DNA of 64,000 bases, taken from the NCBI GenBank assembly GCA_018287875.1, contig JAGVVL010000018.1:930001-994000 (forward strand), read 5' to 3'. Positions 44,873 to 56,340 of this stretch are shown one piece after another. This stretch comes from Nigrospora sphaerica (lineage: Eukaryota; Ascomycota; Sordariomycetes; Amphisphaeriales; Apiosporaceae). Below the pieces are notes generated by a model that had not been told where the DNA came from, did not search any database, and worked only from the letters and a program-made list of their open reading frames with translations. Both the position numbers and the translations under genes were made by a program. How positions within the stretch are numbered: the stretch's first letter is position 1; each line of letters begins with the position of its first letter.

Positions 44873-47800
44873 ATGTCGTTCCATTCGATCGAGCGTCTCC
44901 CGCCGGGAGACCAGCTCCTTTTCAACCAGTATGGACGCGGGCCGTCCATGCCGCTGGCGCACCGTACGCTCACGGCCGCCTTCGATGCCACGGCCGCCGC
45001 TTACCCCTACTCCGCCGCCCTCCGCGAATGCTTCGGTACCTTCCGCGAGATGACCTATAACGAACTTGACTGGCGGTCAAATATGGTGGCCAACTACTTA
45101 ATACAACAGCATGGACTGCAGCCGCGCCAGCGCGTCGTCTGCGTCTACTCCCGATGCATCGAGATGTGTGTCTTCATTATCGGTGTCCTCAAGGCGGGTT
45201 GCCAGTACGTTCCTGTGGACGGCGCCGTCATGGTGGAGGAGAGTCTGCAACACGTCATCCGCGACTCTGAAGCCCCCATCGTCCTCTGCCTGTCGAGCTT
45301 CATGGAGAAGGTAGAGCGAAGTATGCCTCTGGATTCGACCGCCCGGATTGTCTCCCTGGATGCTGTCAGCCCCCTCTGGAGGGAAGGCGATATTCGACAC
45401 CCTGGTGTCGAGGTCAGCCCGCGGGACGGTGCCTACATCATCTACACCTCGGGCACCACGGGCAAGCCCAAGGGCGTCAACGTGCAACACGAAGGCACAT
45501 GCAACACATTGCTCAACGAGCCAGGCCGGCTTGGTATCAAATGCGGCACCAATGTGGCCTCGATATTGATGCTGGGCTTCGACATGTGTAAGTTGCTTCA
45601 TATAAACCCCGCCGGCTTACCTGCCTTGGCGGACTCGTGGCGCGCAGGGAGCTGACCTTCCGCAGGCGCCTGGGAAATTTTGGGCACACTTATCAACGGC
45701 GGCACCCTGAACATGCGCGGCGCAACCGGGCGTGGTGGTGACAAGGAAGTCTGGGCGGCCTGTCTGTCCCGCGTTGACGTTGTCATCGCAACACCGTCGG
45801 CAGCGCAGAAGTACTTCCCGCGGCGCGCCGAGTTCCCCAATATTCAGACCATCACCGTGGGCGGCGAGCCCTGCCCACAGACACTGGCGAATGAGTGGGC
45901 ACCGCACGTGCGCTTCATCAACTGCTGCGGACCGACCGAGATCTCGATTCTGAACACGGCCCACGAGCACCGGCCCGGCATGAAACTGTCTATCGGCCGG
46001 CCCAACCCCAACACCAATGTCTACATCCTGGACGAGGAGCAGCACCCCGTCCGCATTGGCGAGGCCGGCGTTATGTGGGTGGGCGGCCCGGGCGTCAGCA
46101 TGGGCTACGTCAACATGCCCGAGCTCACGGCGCAGCGCTACCGCCCCGACAAGTTCACGCGCGACGGCCGTATGATGTTCAACACGGGCGATCTGTGCCG
46201 GTGGCTGCCCAACGGCGAGATTGAGCCGCTCGGCCGTATCGACGACCAGGTCAAGATCAACGGCGTGCGCATCGAGCTGGATGGCGTTTCCGCTGCCGTT
46301 GAGTCCTTCCCGGGCGTGCAGAAGGCCTGCGTGCTCAAGGTCGGCGAGAAGCTGTGGGGGTTCTACTCAGCTTACGAGTTTATTGACGAACAGGAGCTGA
46401 AAGAGCACCTCGCGGGTGCGCTCAACCACTACTCGCGCCCAGCTCGCCTCATTCCGATGGCTTCCATGCCTCTGACGCCCGGCGGCAAAATTGACAAGAA
46501 GGCGTTGCGCGCCCACGCCGAGAGTGAGCAGCAGAAGCAGGAAGCACAGCAGGAGGCGAAGCCGGTACCCGCACCCATGACCAACCCGCCCGTCTACGTC
46601 GCGCCCGAGCAGGAGCGTGTCAAGAAGCTGGAACACGTCGACACGATGGAGAAGGGCCTCGCGATAGTGGAAAGCAACGACAGCGAGCTCGACCTGCAAG
46701 GGGAACAGATCGATCTACCGGAGAAGAATGGTTTCCATGGCGGTCGATGGCTGCGTCACAAGGGCCTCAATGCCTACCGCAAGCTGTTCCTGTTCGTTCT
46801 CAGCATCAACACCTTCGCATTTCTGGGTATCCTTTACATGTCGCCAAGCGCGGGTCTGCCTCTCGACATGCTCATAAACGGCGTGGCGGCCAACCTTCTC
46901 ATCTCCATCCTGATCCGCAACGAGTACGTCATCAACTTCATCTTCTGGCTGGCGACGCTCTGGCCCAATACGGCGCCCATGTGGATTCGCCGGCATTTCG
47001 CGCGCTGCTATCACCTGGGGGGGCTGCACTCGGGCGCCTCGGTGACGGCGACGCTGTGGTGGATCATCTTCGCGGTGCAGTCGACCATCTACTTTGTGAG
47101 ACGCGACCCTGACAACCACGTCAACTTGCCCACCCTCGTGCTCACCTTCATCATCCTCGCGTTCCTCGTGCTCATGTTGGTGATGGCGTACCCGCGGGTG
47201 CGTATGATGCACCACGACCAGTTTGAGTGGACGCACCGGTTCGCAGGCTGGACAACGCTGGGCCTCGTGTGGGCACACATCGGGGTGGCCAACGCGTCGC
47301 TGTCGCCGGAGAAGCCGCTGACCAGCAACCCGGCGCTGTGGATGGTGGCCATCATCTCGTACTCGATCGTGCTGCCTTGGACGCAGCTACGCAAGGTCAA
47401 CGTGCGGCCGGAACCGCTTTCCAGCCACGCCATCCGCCTGCACTTCGACTACTGCACACCGCCCTGCGGTAAGGGTATCCGGTTGACAACGAAGCCGCTG
47501 TCGGACTGGCACGGCTTTGCCACCATCCCGGTACCGGGCCAGGCCGGCTTCTCGTGCGTGGTGTCACGCGCCGGCGACTGGACGGGCTCCATTATCGACA
47601 ACCCGCCGACGAAGCTGTGGGCTCGCGGCATTCCGGCCTCGGGTGTCTTCCGCATCATGCCCCTGTTCCAGCGCGTGGTCCTGGTGGCGACGGGGTCGGG
47701 CATCGGCCCCTGCCTGCCTGTTATTTATGCGCGGCAGGTGCCTCTGCGCGTCTTCTGGTCGACCCCCAACCCCGAGGCAACGTACGGTCGTGAAATAATC

Positions 47801-48010
47801 GACGGCGTGCTCTCTGCGGACCCGCACGCTGTCATCTGGGACACGCGCAAGAAGGGCCGTCCCAACATGGCGCTCGAGGTCTACCGGCTCTACAAGCAGA
47901 GCAACGCCGAGGCTGTGTGCATCATCAGCAACGGCAAGGTCACGAGTAAGCTCATCTATGACCTCGAGTCGCGCGGGGTGCCGGCCTTTGGCCCCGTCTT
48001 CGACTCGTAG
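44873..48010 (+). CDS. TmpL-like adenylation / six-pass membrane / FAD-NAD(P) reductase fusion
   Basis: Exons 44873-45587 and 45666-48010 encode 1,019 residues; the 78-nt intron (GTAAGT to CCGCAG) splits GFDM-CAWEIL. Residues about 30-520 are an adenylate-forming domain with A3 (IYTSGTTGKPKG), A5 (CCGPTEIS), A7 (FNTGDLCRW), A8 (GRIDDQVKINGVRIEL) and the A10 lysine (GGKIDKKAL). No carrier-protein (DSL) site follows. After a charged linker come about six membrane segments (611-810, starting FLFVLSINTFAFLGILYM). The C-terminus (about 815-1019) is a ferredoxin-reductase-like flavin/NAD(P) module with VLVATGSGIGP. This order is that of TmpL, described in Alternaria brassicicola and Aspergillus fumigatus as a redox-homeostasis and virulence factor, and related to TmpA of A. 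nidulans. The adenylation substrate is unknown. Confidence 0.9.
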
Positions 48011-50612
48011 GCCTCATAACTTCCCCCCGGCCTTTTTCTTTCTCACTCCCACACACATACCTTCTCCCACCGGGGCCAAGTACTTGTATGTGCTTGCTCC
48101 GTCCCCTTGGTCCTTGTATACTACGAACTATTTGTGCTTTGAATGGAATTGGCGAAGGTGTTGACGGGACACGGTGGGCAAAAGAGCGAGGGTTTCTTCT
48201 TTCGTCTACACTTTGCGCGGGATCAGTCACCCATGACGACCTCCTTCTCTGTACAATAATTTTTATAAAATACCTGCCGCCTTTACCGACCAAATCACAT
48301 ACCGTGCTTCCTTATCCGTATACTCTCGCGTCTGTCCGCTTCCTTGGCTTTTTTGCTCGACAATGCAGTTGTACCCCTGCGGAGCGAGAGTGGTCGTGTG
48401 AACGGTACTAAGTCGTGGTCACTAAGCCGCCCACCTCGGATGTAAGTTTTAACGCCAGGTCGTAAAGGTTCGTGGCCCTATTGAAGACCTTTAGGTAGTG
48501 ATTTAAAAATTCACAGAACTAGTTGACAGCTAGACTGAAAGACGTTATTATTAATGTCGGAGAAGTTTCCGTAATTAATCTGACCCATATGTACCACCCG
48601 CCATAGCTGACAAGATAGGTTTTGTAGCGTACGAATATAGGTATGGATTAGAAGGCATCCAGGGAAATGTCCAGGGTAAATAGTTCGTCATACGGAGGAG
48701 TGAAGGGTTCCCGGGTTCGGGGCGGGCTTCTCTCTATTTAGTCTTCTTCCACTTTCGTAGTGGAACCCGCCCAGCATGGCGGTAAGACCCGCCTTCTCCC
48801 GCCTTCTCCACGATAAATCCCCGGGCCCGGAGTTTTGGCCGACTTTCGCGCGGGGCTGGACTATGCATAGACGGATGGGGCGGGAGGGAGTGGAGGGCCA
48901 TCGGCTGCATGCAGCCGCTTGCCGCTTCGGGCCGATCCCTGGTCTGGAGTCTCGGCTTTCGGCATCTCTCGCATGAAGGCGATGGGGGTCCTGGCCTGTC
49001 GGCCCGGTCGATGGAGGGTGGGGAGCAGAGGAGCGCATCCATTTTTGCCCGGGATCGTCTGTTGCCGCCCCGTACGCGCCTCCGCGGCGCGCCGTCTCCA
49101 CGGCGCCGTTTTCGGCGACGAGGCGCCGTCCAGCTTGCGTTTTCTCGCGCTTCCCGGGGTTTCTTACAGAAAGGCGGTGCGCGCAATTTCTGCCGTGGAT
49201 TCGGGAGCTGGTGTGACAGACGGAACCCGGAGCCGCAGAGAGAACCCCCGTACCCGGTTCCAACAGCACTCAGTTGCGTTGTCTGTAGACCAGTCCATAC
49301 TACTCGGTTACTTGGACGTTGTTCCTCCCGATTGATCCCTGCGCCCAAGTGGTTTTCTCTACTACGTAGCCTTGGCCATGGGACTGCGTCGTGGTGCGTT
49401 GTACTAAGCCTATTCCCTCACTTTTCGGGGCCGTTGGGGTGATGAGATGCGACAATCTTGTATCTCGGTCCTTTTGCCTGACCAGGCTGCGATTGTTTCT
49501 CCCTGTCTTTTTACCATGCTCATGGTGGGTATTCGCTGCGAGGGCCTGGCCCATGCGTTTTAGCTTCCATGTAGGATCGTTCTCACGGGCACGTACGTCC
49601 GTGAATATGTTCTAGAATGGGGACATTGGAAACGCGCAACTTTTTAAAGGTGGGACAAAACTTCAGGTATTGGGTCCTCTGGTGAGGTGTTCTATCACGT
49701 GGCGTGTAGATGAGATCTCACATTGGGATCCATGGCTTCAGGTCGCGTCAGTCGACTGGAAAGACAGTTGTATCGAAGCCAGCTGGTCCTTAACGCCGCC
49801 AGAATGTGAGTATGATGTGACCATTTTTACAATCACCTGGAGATTGACGTGTCCGGTCTGACACGTATTACAACGGTTGTTTCTCTGCCGGCCATGCAAT
49901 AGAGACCCACGACGCTATAAACTTCGTCTTTCTCCCCGCCGTCCAATATATTCCTTCTTTCGGGCCTAGAACTCGACAATAAGAGGTCTTGGTACAAACA
50001 TTGTTGATCCTTACGTTCCATCCGAAAAAGAAACCAGTGCAGAATAATCAGATCTCCATGAATATGTTCTTCTCAATAACAAAAGTACGGCGGCTCAGTT
50101 AGCACCCCAAGCATGACCCAGGCCTTCCTGGCAGCCAAATTAATGAATCCCGTAAGGTTCGGCGAGTATCTGGGGCTGAAAATAGGGGAAGGGTCGATAG
50201 CTATATGTTTCTGGTCAGGGGAAGGATAGGTCATGCGCGCTTCAACACTTCATCGTGTCCAAATAACTCGTGGCTGTGTCCGTACACAAGGCGGCAATAT
50301 ACGCAGCCCTCCGTGCTTTACGATCAACTTTCGGCACTTCCCGTGATCAATTACAAGGACATTTATCCATCCATGAAGTTTCTACGGACGAGTAGCGTTG
50401 GGATGCGTCGGCGTCCGGACTGGCCGGTATCTTCCTTGGGCGATCTCCCGCTCGGCCACTACCATATCAATGCAAAGAGAAGGATGGGCCGATAGTGGCG
50501 GTGACATATATTTAGAATCGTACTCGCCAGCACGAAGAATACCCACAAAATGGATTTCACTGCGACCTCTGGAAATCATCCGTTCATTACTCTCAGTCGT
50601 TACTCATCTGCG

Positions 50613-51071
50613 CTACACTGATTTTATTATCATGAAGACATACTTGCTGGCATTATCCTGCTTGACGATATATGTAGCTGGGTACTGAGTGAACATCAGC
50701 AGTTGCGATGTAAAAACGGCGGCAAGGTATACACGAACCTTGTTCCGCATTTTCTTACTAAGCTTGCCGTTGAATAGGGCGGTTGCACCAACGGTAAACA
50801 GAACGCTTGCGACTATCGAATGCAAAGCTAGCACCTGCGCAAGCTCCCCCTCTCCCCGGCGCACGGAAAATTCTCATCGGAAATCTAGGCCTGCAACCGG
50901 GGCGTCTGCAGCATTTTCGAGACTTGATGCGGCATCCATAACCACACTCGGCGAAGACGGAGATGTCGCGCCCTGCCGGCGGGAGAAACCCCGCGTCATC
51001 AGCCCCCCGTGAATTGTGACATGTTGCGTTACGGAGATGCAGCAGCCGGGTGCCGGGGCTGGGCTGTCCAA
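50613..51071 (-). pseudogene. Possible broken small membrane protein
   Basis: One minus-strand frame from ATG 51071 runs 65 codons, meets TGA at 50874-50876, then continues in the same frame to 50613. The second part has two hydrophobic stretches (LHSIVASVLFTVGATALF and VRVYLAAVFTSQLLMFTQYP) separated by a basic loop (KLSKKMRNK), a pattern unlikely by chance. The TGA could be a mutated CGA. No family is recognised. Confidence 0.27.
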
Positions 51072-51208
51072 CGGTCGACGGAAGGATAAGAGCTATCGGG
51101 GCATCCCTCGGCGGTGTCGAATGTGAATAGCGGAGAGGTGGACTTGAATAGAAAGGGGAAAGGAAGAAGACGAGCAGAGGAGGAGGATCTTATGCTGGCA
51201 GGCTCATT

Positions 51209-51449
51209 AAATGTGCATTTTAACGCTGGCCGACTACCACATGTAATAGCACAAATGAAGCCTGCTAATAGCTTTAGCTACGGTTGAAAATTATCCCTAC
51301 GTGCCTGGAAAAATGCGCATTTTAGTGCTTCCTCACTAGTACCTCGGATTCAGATTATTTTTTGTGTAGGGCAAGTGCGTTTGAGCCGCTGAACTCAAAC
51401 ACTGACGATCGATTAGTCAGTTTCAGTTGTACGCCAAAATGCGCATTTT
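51209..51449. repeat. Cluster of aaaatgcgcatttt palindromes
   Basis: A perfect 14-bp palindrome occurs at 51310-51323 and again at 51436-51449, with a one-base variant lacking one end base at 51209-51221. Spacing is about 101 and 126 bp. No gene or known element explains it. Confidence 0.75.
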
Positions 51450-52204
51450 CCGAGCCGGTTGGGATACTTTTATTTTGGCATAAGTACTCTTTGCCCCCTT
51501 GACCTCAACACGTACCTGGTAACTAGTCCAATCAAAAATTCAGCAAAATACTAATCGATGGGCCCGTCGGCATATACCCGTGCGGCGCAAGAGAACAAGA
51601 TGGATTCCTAACCACCGTGCTGGTTGAGAAATCGTACCTAGGGTTCTCGCGCCCAAAATGACCACAGGCAGGTCTCGGTGTTAAAGGGCAGTAATTTCTG
51701 TTCTTCTTTTGACCCTGAGACTAATTTCCTCCTGTCGCAGCTTACATATCCTCCGTCTCTACCAATCTGGTGGTTATGAGGTTCCCGTGTGCTCATTCCC
51801 TCGTTTGTCCCCGTCCCGGGGCTGGGCTCTCCCCTGATCAGGTTAGAGTTTGCTCTTACTGCTTGGGATCCGACGGGACTTCCCCTTGCACATTTTTGAA
51901 CCGTTACTTATTCTATTCCGGAATGGATTGGATCAATGGCGATGGGCTAAAAACTATTACGAACCGTAAAGGAAGAGCGTACCCCACATGATAAAATTAA
52001 GCAGGAAACATTGATTTGCACAATAGGCCTATCTGAAGTGATTCAACAGCAAGGCATGAAGATATTGTTTAAATTAAAAGATGGCAGGCTAGGTTACCGG
52101 GACCTGGCGACCCCATTCAGATGCTTCTCACAAGCGTGATGCGCCCCTGTCCGGGTGTTATGCCCGCTGTCCGGGTACCAAGCCCCCCCTTCAGGGATGG
52201 ACCC

Positions 52205-52732
52205 TCACATGCCGTCGCGGAGCATGGCGTCGACGATGCGGACGTGGCGGATCGCGTTGGTCTCGCTCCACTCGTTGTCGTAGTTGAGGCCGTAGGGCCA
52301 GAAGTGGCTGCCGCCGCAGCTGAGGGAGGCGGAGGCGCCGTCGTAGGAGCGCAGCAGGGCATTGGCCTGGGGCCAGTCGCTGGCGGCGCAGCGGCGGTTA
52401 AACTCGGCCGTCTGGCCGACGCCGAGCGTGTGGCTGATCTCGTGCATGGCGGTGCGCTCCGTCATGTAGGCGCGGTTCGAGCCGAAGCGGAGGTCGCCGT
52501 TGTAGTTGGCCTCGGCCGTCGGCACCCCCGGCGCGTACGCCACCCGTATGTTCTTGGTTGCCTTGCTGCCCGCCGCGTACCGCGCCACCGCCGCTCGCAT
52601 CGCCGCCTCGATGCGCGTGTACGCGTCCGCCTGGTCCGCCGTCGGGTTCGCCGCCTTGGCCAGGTTCCACGTGATGGCGCCGTGCGCCGCGCTGGCGCAC
52701 GCGGCCAGGGCTGTCAGGAGGGAGAGACGCAT
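52205..52732 (-). CDS. Secreted HExxH protein, putative metallopeptidase
   Basis: A single-exon frame of 175 residues starts MRLSLLTALAACASAAHG, a clear signal peptide. The mature protein carries MHEISHTLGVG, a zinc-peptidase HExxHxxGxG motif of metzincin style, and three later aromatic/Cys segments (FNRRCAASDWP, SLSCGGSHFWPYG, NYDNEWSE). The two cysteines could form one disulfide. It is much shorter than typical fungal metallopeptidases and resembles small secreted hypothetical proteins with this motif; activity is inferred, not shown. The methionine-turn of metzincins is not obvious (DAMLRDGM is at the extreme end). Confidence 0.8.
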   Translation of the reverse strand: MRLSLLTALAACASAAHGAITWNLAKAANPTADQADAYTRIEAAMRAAVARYAAGSKATKNIRVAYAPGVPTAEANYNGDLRFGSNRAYMTERTAMHEISHTLGVGQTAEFNRRCAASDWPQANALLRSYDGASASLSCGGSHFWPYGLNYDNEWSETNAIRHVRIVDAMLRDGM

Positions 52733-52927
52733 AGTGAAGGAGGATGGTTTGGGCCGGGGCGAGAGGAGGGAGGTAGTGAGTGAGCGACAGCGAGAGGGGG
52801 AGGCAGGGAGCGAAACGAGTGAGTGTGGCTGTCGTCGGCAGGGGGCGGGCCGTGAACTCGGAAGCGGGAGAAGCTACTGATGGACGGACCAGAACAAATC
52901 CCCGGCGACAATCACGGCCGCGCTTCT

Positions 52928-52934
52928 CTATATA
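52928..52934 (-). promoter_or_regulatory. TATA box candidate for the secreted HExxH gene
   Basis: The minus strand reads TATATAG about 196 nt upstream of the ATG at 52732. Confidence 0.45.
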
Positions 52935-55929
52935 ACCGCGTCGCCGACGACGATCCGGGATGCATGCATGCGTTCCCTCAATCTATACCGCCCCGTACCC
53001 CTATCCGCATGACCCGTTAACGGCGGTGCCATGGCCGGGCACCCTTGCAAGACAACTGCCTAATCGGCACGACCGCCCCCGTGGCGGCGCGCCGCCGTGT
53101 ATATGCAGTCAGGCGCTCTCGGACAATCTCCCTCCGCCGGATCCCCGCTCCTTGGCCCTTCATGCCTTGGACCCGTCGTTGGTGGGATTTCGACTGCCGA
53201 TCACGACTCCTCCCCACTTCGGTCGCAACACTGCCGGCGCGATGCCACCTCTGCCGGCAGAAGGAGAGAGGCGTTCGGTTCCTGGTGTCGGATACCATCT
53301 ACCCCCTCCTCTCGGCGCTGCACTTGGTCGGGCCTGGTAACAAAGAAGCTTCCTGTTTCGGGGGGCAGATACGGCCCTGCACCGGCGTTGGGATGGCGTG
53401 AATGCGCCGCGGGGGGCCTCGTGGCTTTCGGTGGCTCGGCTGTGCCGCCCGCCAAGAGTGACCCGGGTTTCACGCATGAATCGCTTTGATAACCCACGCG
53501 AACAGCGCTGGCCGCATGGACATCTCCCCTGTTAAATCTACCTCCTACGTACACCGTCCTGGTAGGCTGTGGACCTGCACTCGGATTGATAGCTGCTTGG
53601 GTACTTTACACGGTAAGTAAGCCACGACGAAAACTGCAAGGCCCACTCACCCACCCCGCCGAGATTTGCTTATCTGGCTTCCATTCCTTTGACCCCTTGC
53701 AATTGCTGGACCACTTTATCTCCTGGGACAAGAGTATCGGGGCGCTTCTGCCGGCGGCGTTGAACCATTGACCGATGTTACGTGCCTGCACGTCCCCACG
53801 CGCTCTGGATGAAAGGAAACGAAATCCGCATTTCGTCAGACACCTGCCGATAAGCTGCTGGCTATTGCATACTGTATGTGAGGCTGCATCGTCACCCCAT
53901 CAAGAAATCCCGTGTCCATGGTGTCTGGCCCCAGAACCGGGGGGGGGGGGTTTCTCAACCTAGCCTGCTAGTAATTTGGAGAATACAACCCACGTGTATG
54001 GTATTCCTGGGGTAGAAGAAAGCTTGTCGCACTATCAACCCCAGCTAAGTGCAGATCGTGGATACGGATCAAACGGCCAAGGCCTACTACATTTATATTT
54101 AAACCGCGGCTTAGCCACAATTCCCCCAAACTCAAAATATCGACGACTGAAATAGCTACAATGCAGAGCTTAAATACCCCAGATCCCGTGGGTCTAAGCC
54201 TGCACCACGTGGTAAGAAGTCCGAGAATAGCCGATTGGGCCGCAGCACGAGGTAGAAGGCCAAGCTGAGAAATGCAGATCTGTTGTCATCGGCTTCGGGT
54301 CTGGTACACTAATCACCTAGGGAAATAACCTCAGAATAGCGCTCCCTACCAATTACCTAACTAAGTCTTGAAAAGTCGTTCTCCGGTCGGACAATAAGAG
54401 AATCTTGCGAACAAGCAGTGGGTAGCATGCGAAAGACGACAATAGACGCTGACAGCGCTGTTTGGCAGATGTCCTTCTCGTACACGGCGGTCCCCTCATT
54501 TCGGAATTGCTGACATGGAACACCGCGCAGTCTATGCCTCTGGTTGACTGACTCATTACAGGCTTGTCCTCGGCAAGTTCCCAACACACTGTGCTAATGT
54601 AGCGGTTAGTTTAAATGGCAACAGCCACTAAACTTGCGGGGACATGATCACCCATCGACTGCGCGGACTATTCTAAGCACGCAGCTTGTGGAAAAACCCA
54701 ACATGCTCTATCTGCTGTCCAATACCGACCGAGGTGTACTCATTATAAGATTCGACCTGGGGTCCGGTTCAAGTGGTGTTGTCTGTCTTCACGGCGTAGA
54801 ATAGACGTGACGTCAGTACAGGTGTCACTCCGGCCTTCCCCAAGGATTCGCACAGGCTCGGAAGCTATTGCCCTGTGCTCATGGTAGGTCAAGTGAGGCG
54901 GAATACCCGCGCCCGGCCAAGGAACGAGAACTGAAATCCGCAGCAACGCCCGTGGCCCAGCGACCCAATGAAAAGTAAACGACACGGTCCCTACTGAAGG
55001 TCAAGCCAAAGCAGAGGGCTGCGGCTTCCAGCGGCCACCAAATCACGACACACGGGACAACCCAGTACTGGTTTTCAGTCAGAAGTAGATCGCCGACGCA
55101 CTGTAGAGGGCTTCGAAACCATGCCCGCCGAGTGTTTCTACCCCACGCTGCAGTCAAGACCCTCAAGCCCCTTACTAAAAAGCCTCCCTTCTCCAGCAAC
55201 GGGATCCCAGGATCAGTAAGTAAAAGTCCCAATACCCCTGCCTGACTATCCCCGCGCCATCGAATTGTGACGCCGCGCCCCGCGAGCGGCCCGGTCCAGA
55301 TGGGCTGTCAGCCCCGCCGGCGCAGCTGAAGCGGGCCTTACGAGCGCCAAAGTCCACATCATTTCGGCACGGGCGGCATGGTGTCAATTTCCGACTCGGA
55401 GGTGTCAGCCGTGGCGAGGGTAAGTTCTCGGGACCCCAAACGAAGGCCCAGCCATTCCTTCCGCGACTTCGATGGGCATCCAAGGCCCGGCGCGCGTTCG
55501 GCCTCCCAGAAGGCGACGGAATGTACGAGCGCTGCCGTAACCCCCAGGCGGTTGAACGGTGGGATGGTAACAAGCAAGTGGCACTTGCGCCCGCCCGACT
55601 CACCTCGGTCCTGTGCTACTCGTATTCCCGTTCACATCTCCCCGCAACACGACCTTTGCTCCTCCGTCCCTCTCAAATCTGGTCCGGTATAAGTTCTGCA
55701 ATCCACGTTGGCGTATATATTCTCACTTCCAAATATGTCAAGCTTTATTTATACTTGTATACGTCGTCTAGTCTCGTTATAAACCTCCTCGGGTGTCAGT
55801 CGACTCCTTAATTCACATATCTTAGCACCGCTCTCTCAGGTGCCCCTCGTCTCTTCTCCGCTGCATCAACCCATAAAGCTGGGATTATTGTAGCCAGATC
55901 AGCAAGCTGCGCAATTAGCTATGAGGGTC
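52935..55929. other. Gene-poor spacer
   Basis: No supported gene. A run of 12 G lies at 53939-53950. A minus-strand frame near 55359-55577 (ending SESEIDTMPPVPK) and its plus-strand antisense are both open; neither shows a domain. From 53950 to 54800 the sequence is AT-richer. Confidence 0.4.
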
Positions 55930-56340
55930 CTATTGCAGACCACACATCCGCCACCGCTCAACAGCGTCACGGTGGGTGGGTGCGGCTTTTACAAACCTCC
56001 AGGAACCTAGCCTCTCTGCATTCTTCACATCCTTTGAGATTTTAAAATTCTCAAGGACATACACAGCGTTCTGCAATATCATTTTACCTACCTCTTTGGC
56101 TAAGTAAGCACGAACTTCCCGTGATGCTTTTCTCTGCAGTTTAAACACTGCCACCCCTTGCGGAACCCCGAGTTATGTTACTTTTCCGCTTCTTAAAGCA
56201 GTGTAGCGCAAGTCCTGCTTTCGGAATCGATCGAACATACCAAGAAATTTGAACATATCGCCATTTAAGAGACTTGATATCACCCGCTGATCCGATTTGG
56301 AGAATGTTGTCAGGGAAAACGGGGCGCCTAAATTGGGTTA
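55930..56340 (-). pseudogene. Decayed coding segment of unknown family
   Basis: A minus-strand frame entering after a TAA at about 56340 reads FSLTTFSKSDQRVISSLLNG and FLGMFDRFRKQDLRYTAL, meets an in-frame TAA near 56185, then continues in the same frame as KLQRKASREVRAYLAKEVGK and YVLENFKISKDVKNAERLGS to a stop at 55930. Charge and hydrophobicity patterns are protein-like on both sides of the stop. There is no start and no recognised family. Confidence 0.32.

Larger units (their letters stand above)
48011..52204. other. Long gene-poor region
   Basis: The left part is the 3' flank of the TmpL-like gene. GC-rich 48700-49300 has overlapping frames on both strands without domains. 49600-52100 is AT-richer. 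A doubtful membrane-protein fragment (50613-51071) and a cluster of palindromes (51209-51449) are listed separately. Confidence 0.45.

Noticed and set aside
48734..49348. 204-codon minus-strand frame in a GC-rich patch
   Set aside because: It overlaps several equally long frames on both strands and shows no motif.
52121..52783. 220-codon plus-strand frame
   Set aside because: It is antisense to the secreted HExxH gene, Val/Gly/Arg-rich and without motifs.
55359..55577. Minus-strand frame ending SESEIDTMPPVPK as a small gene
   Set aside because: It is moderately protein-like, but no start, no splice partner and no domain could be found, and the antisense frame is equally open.
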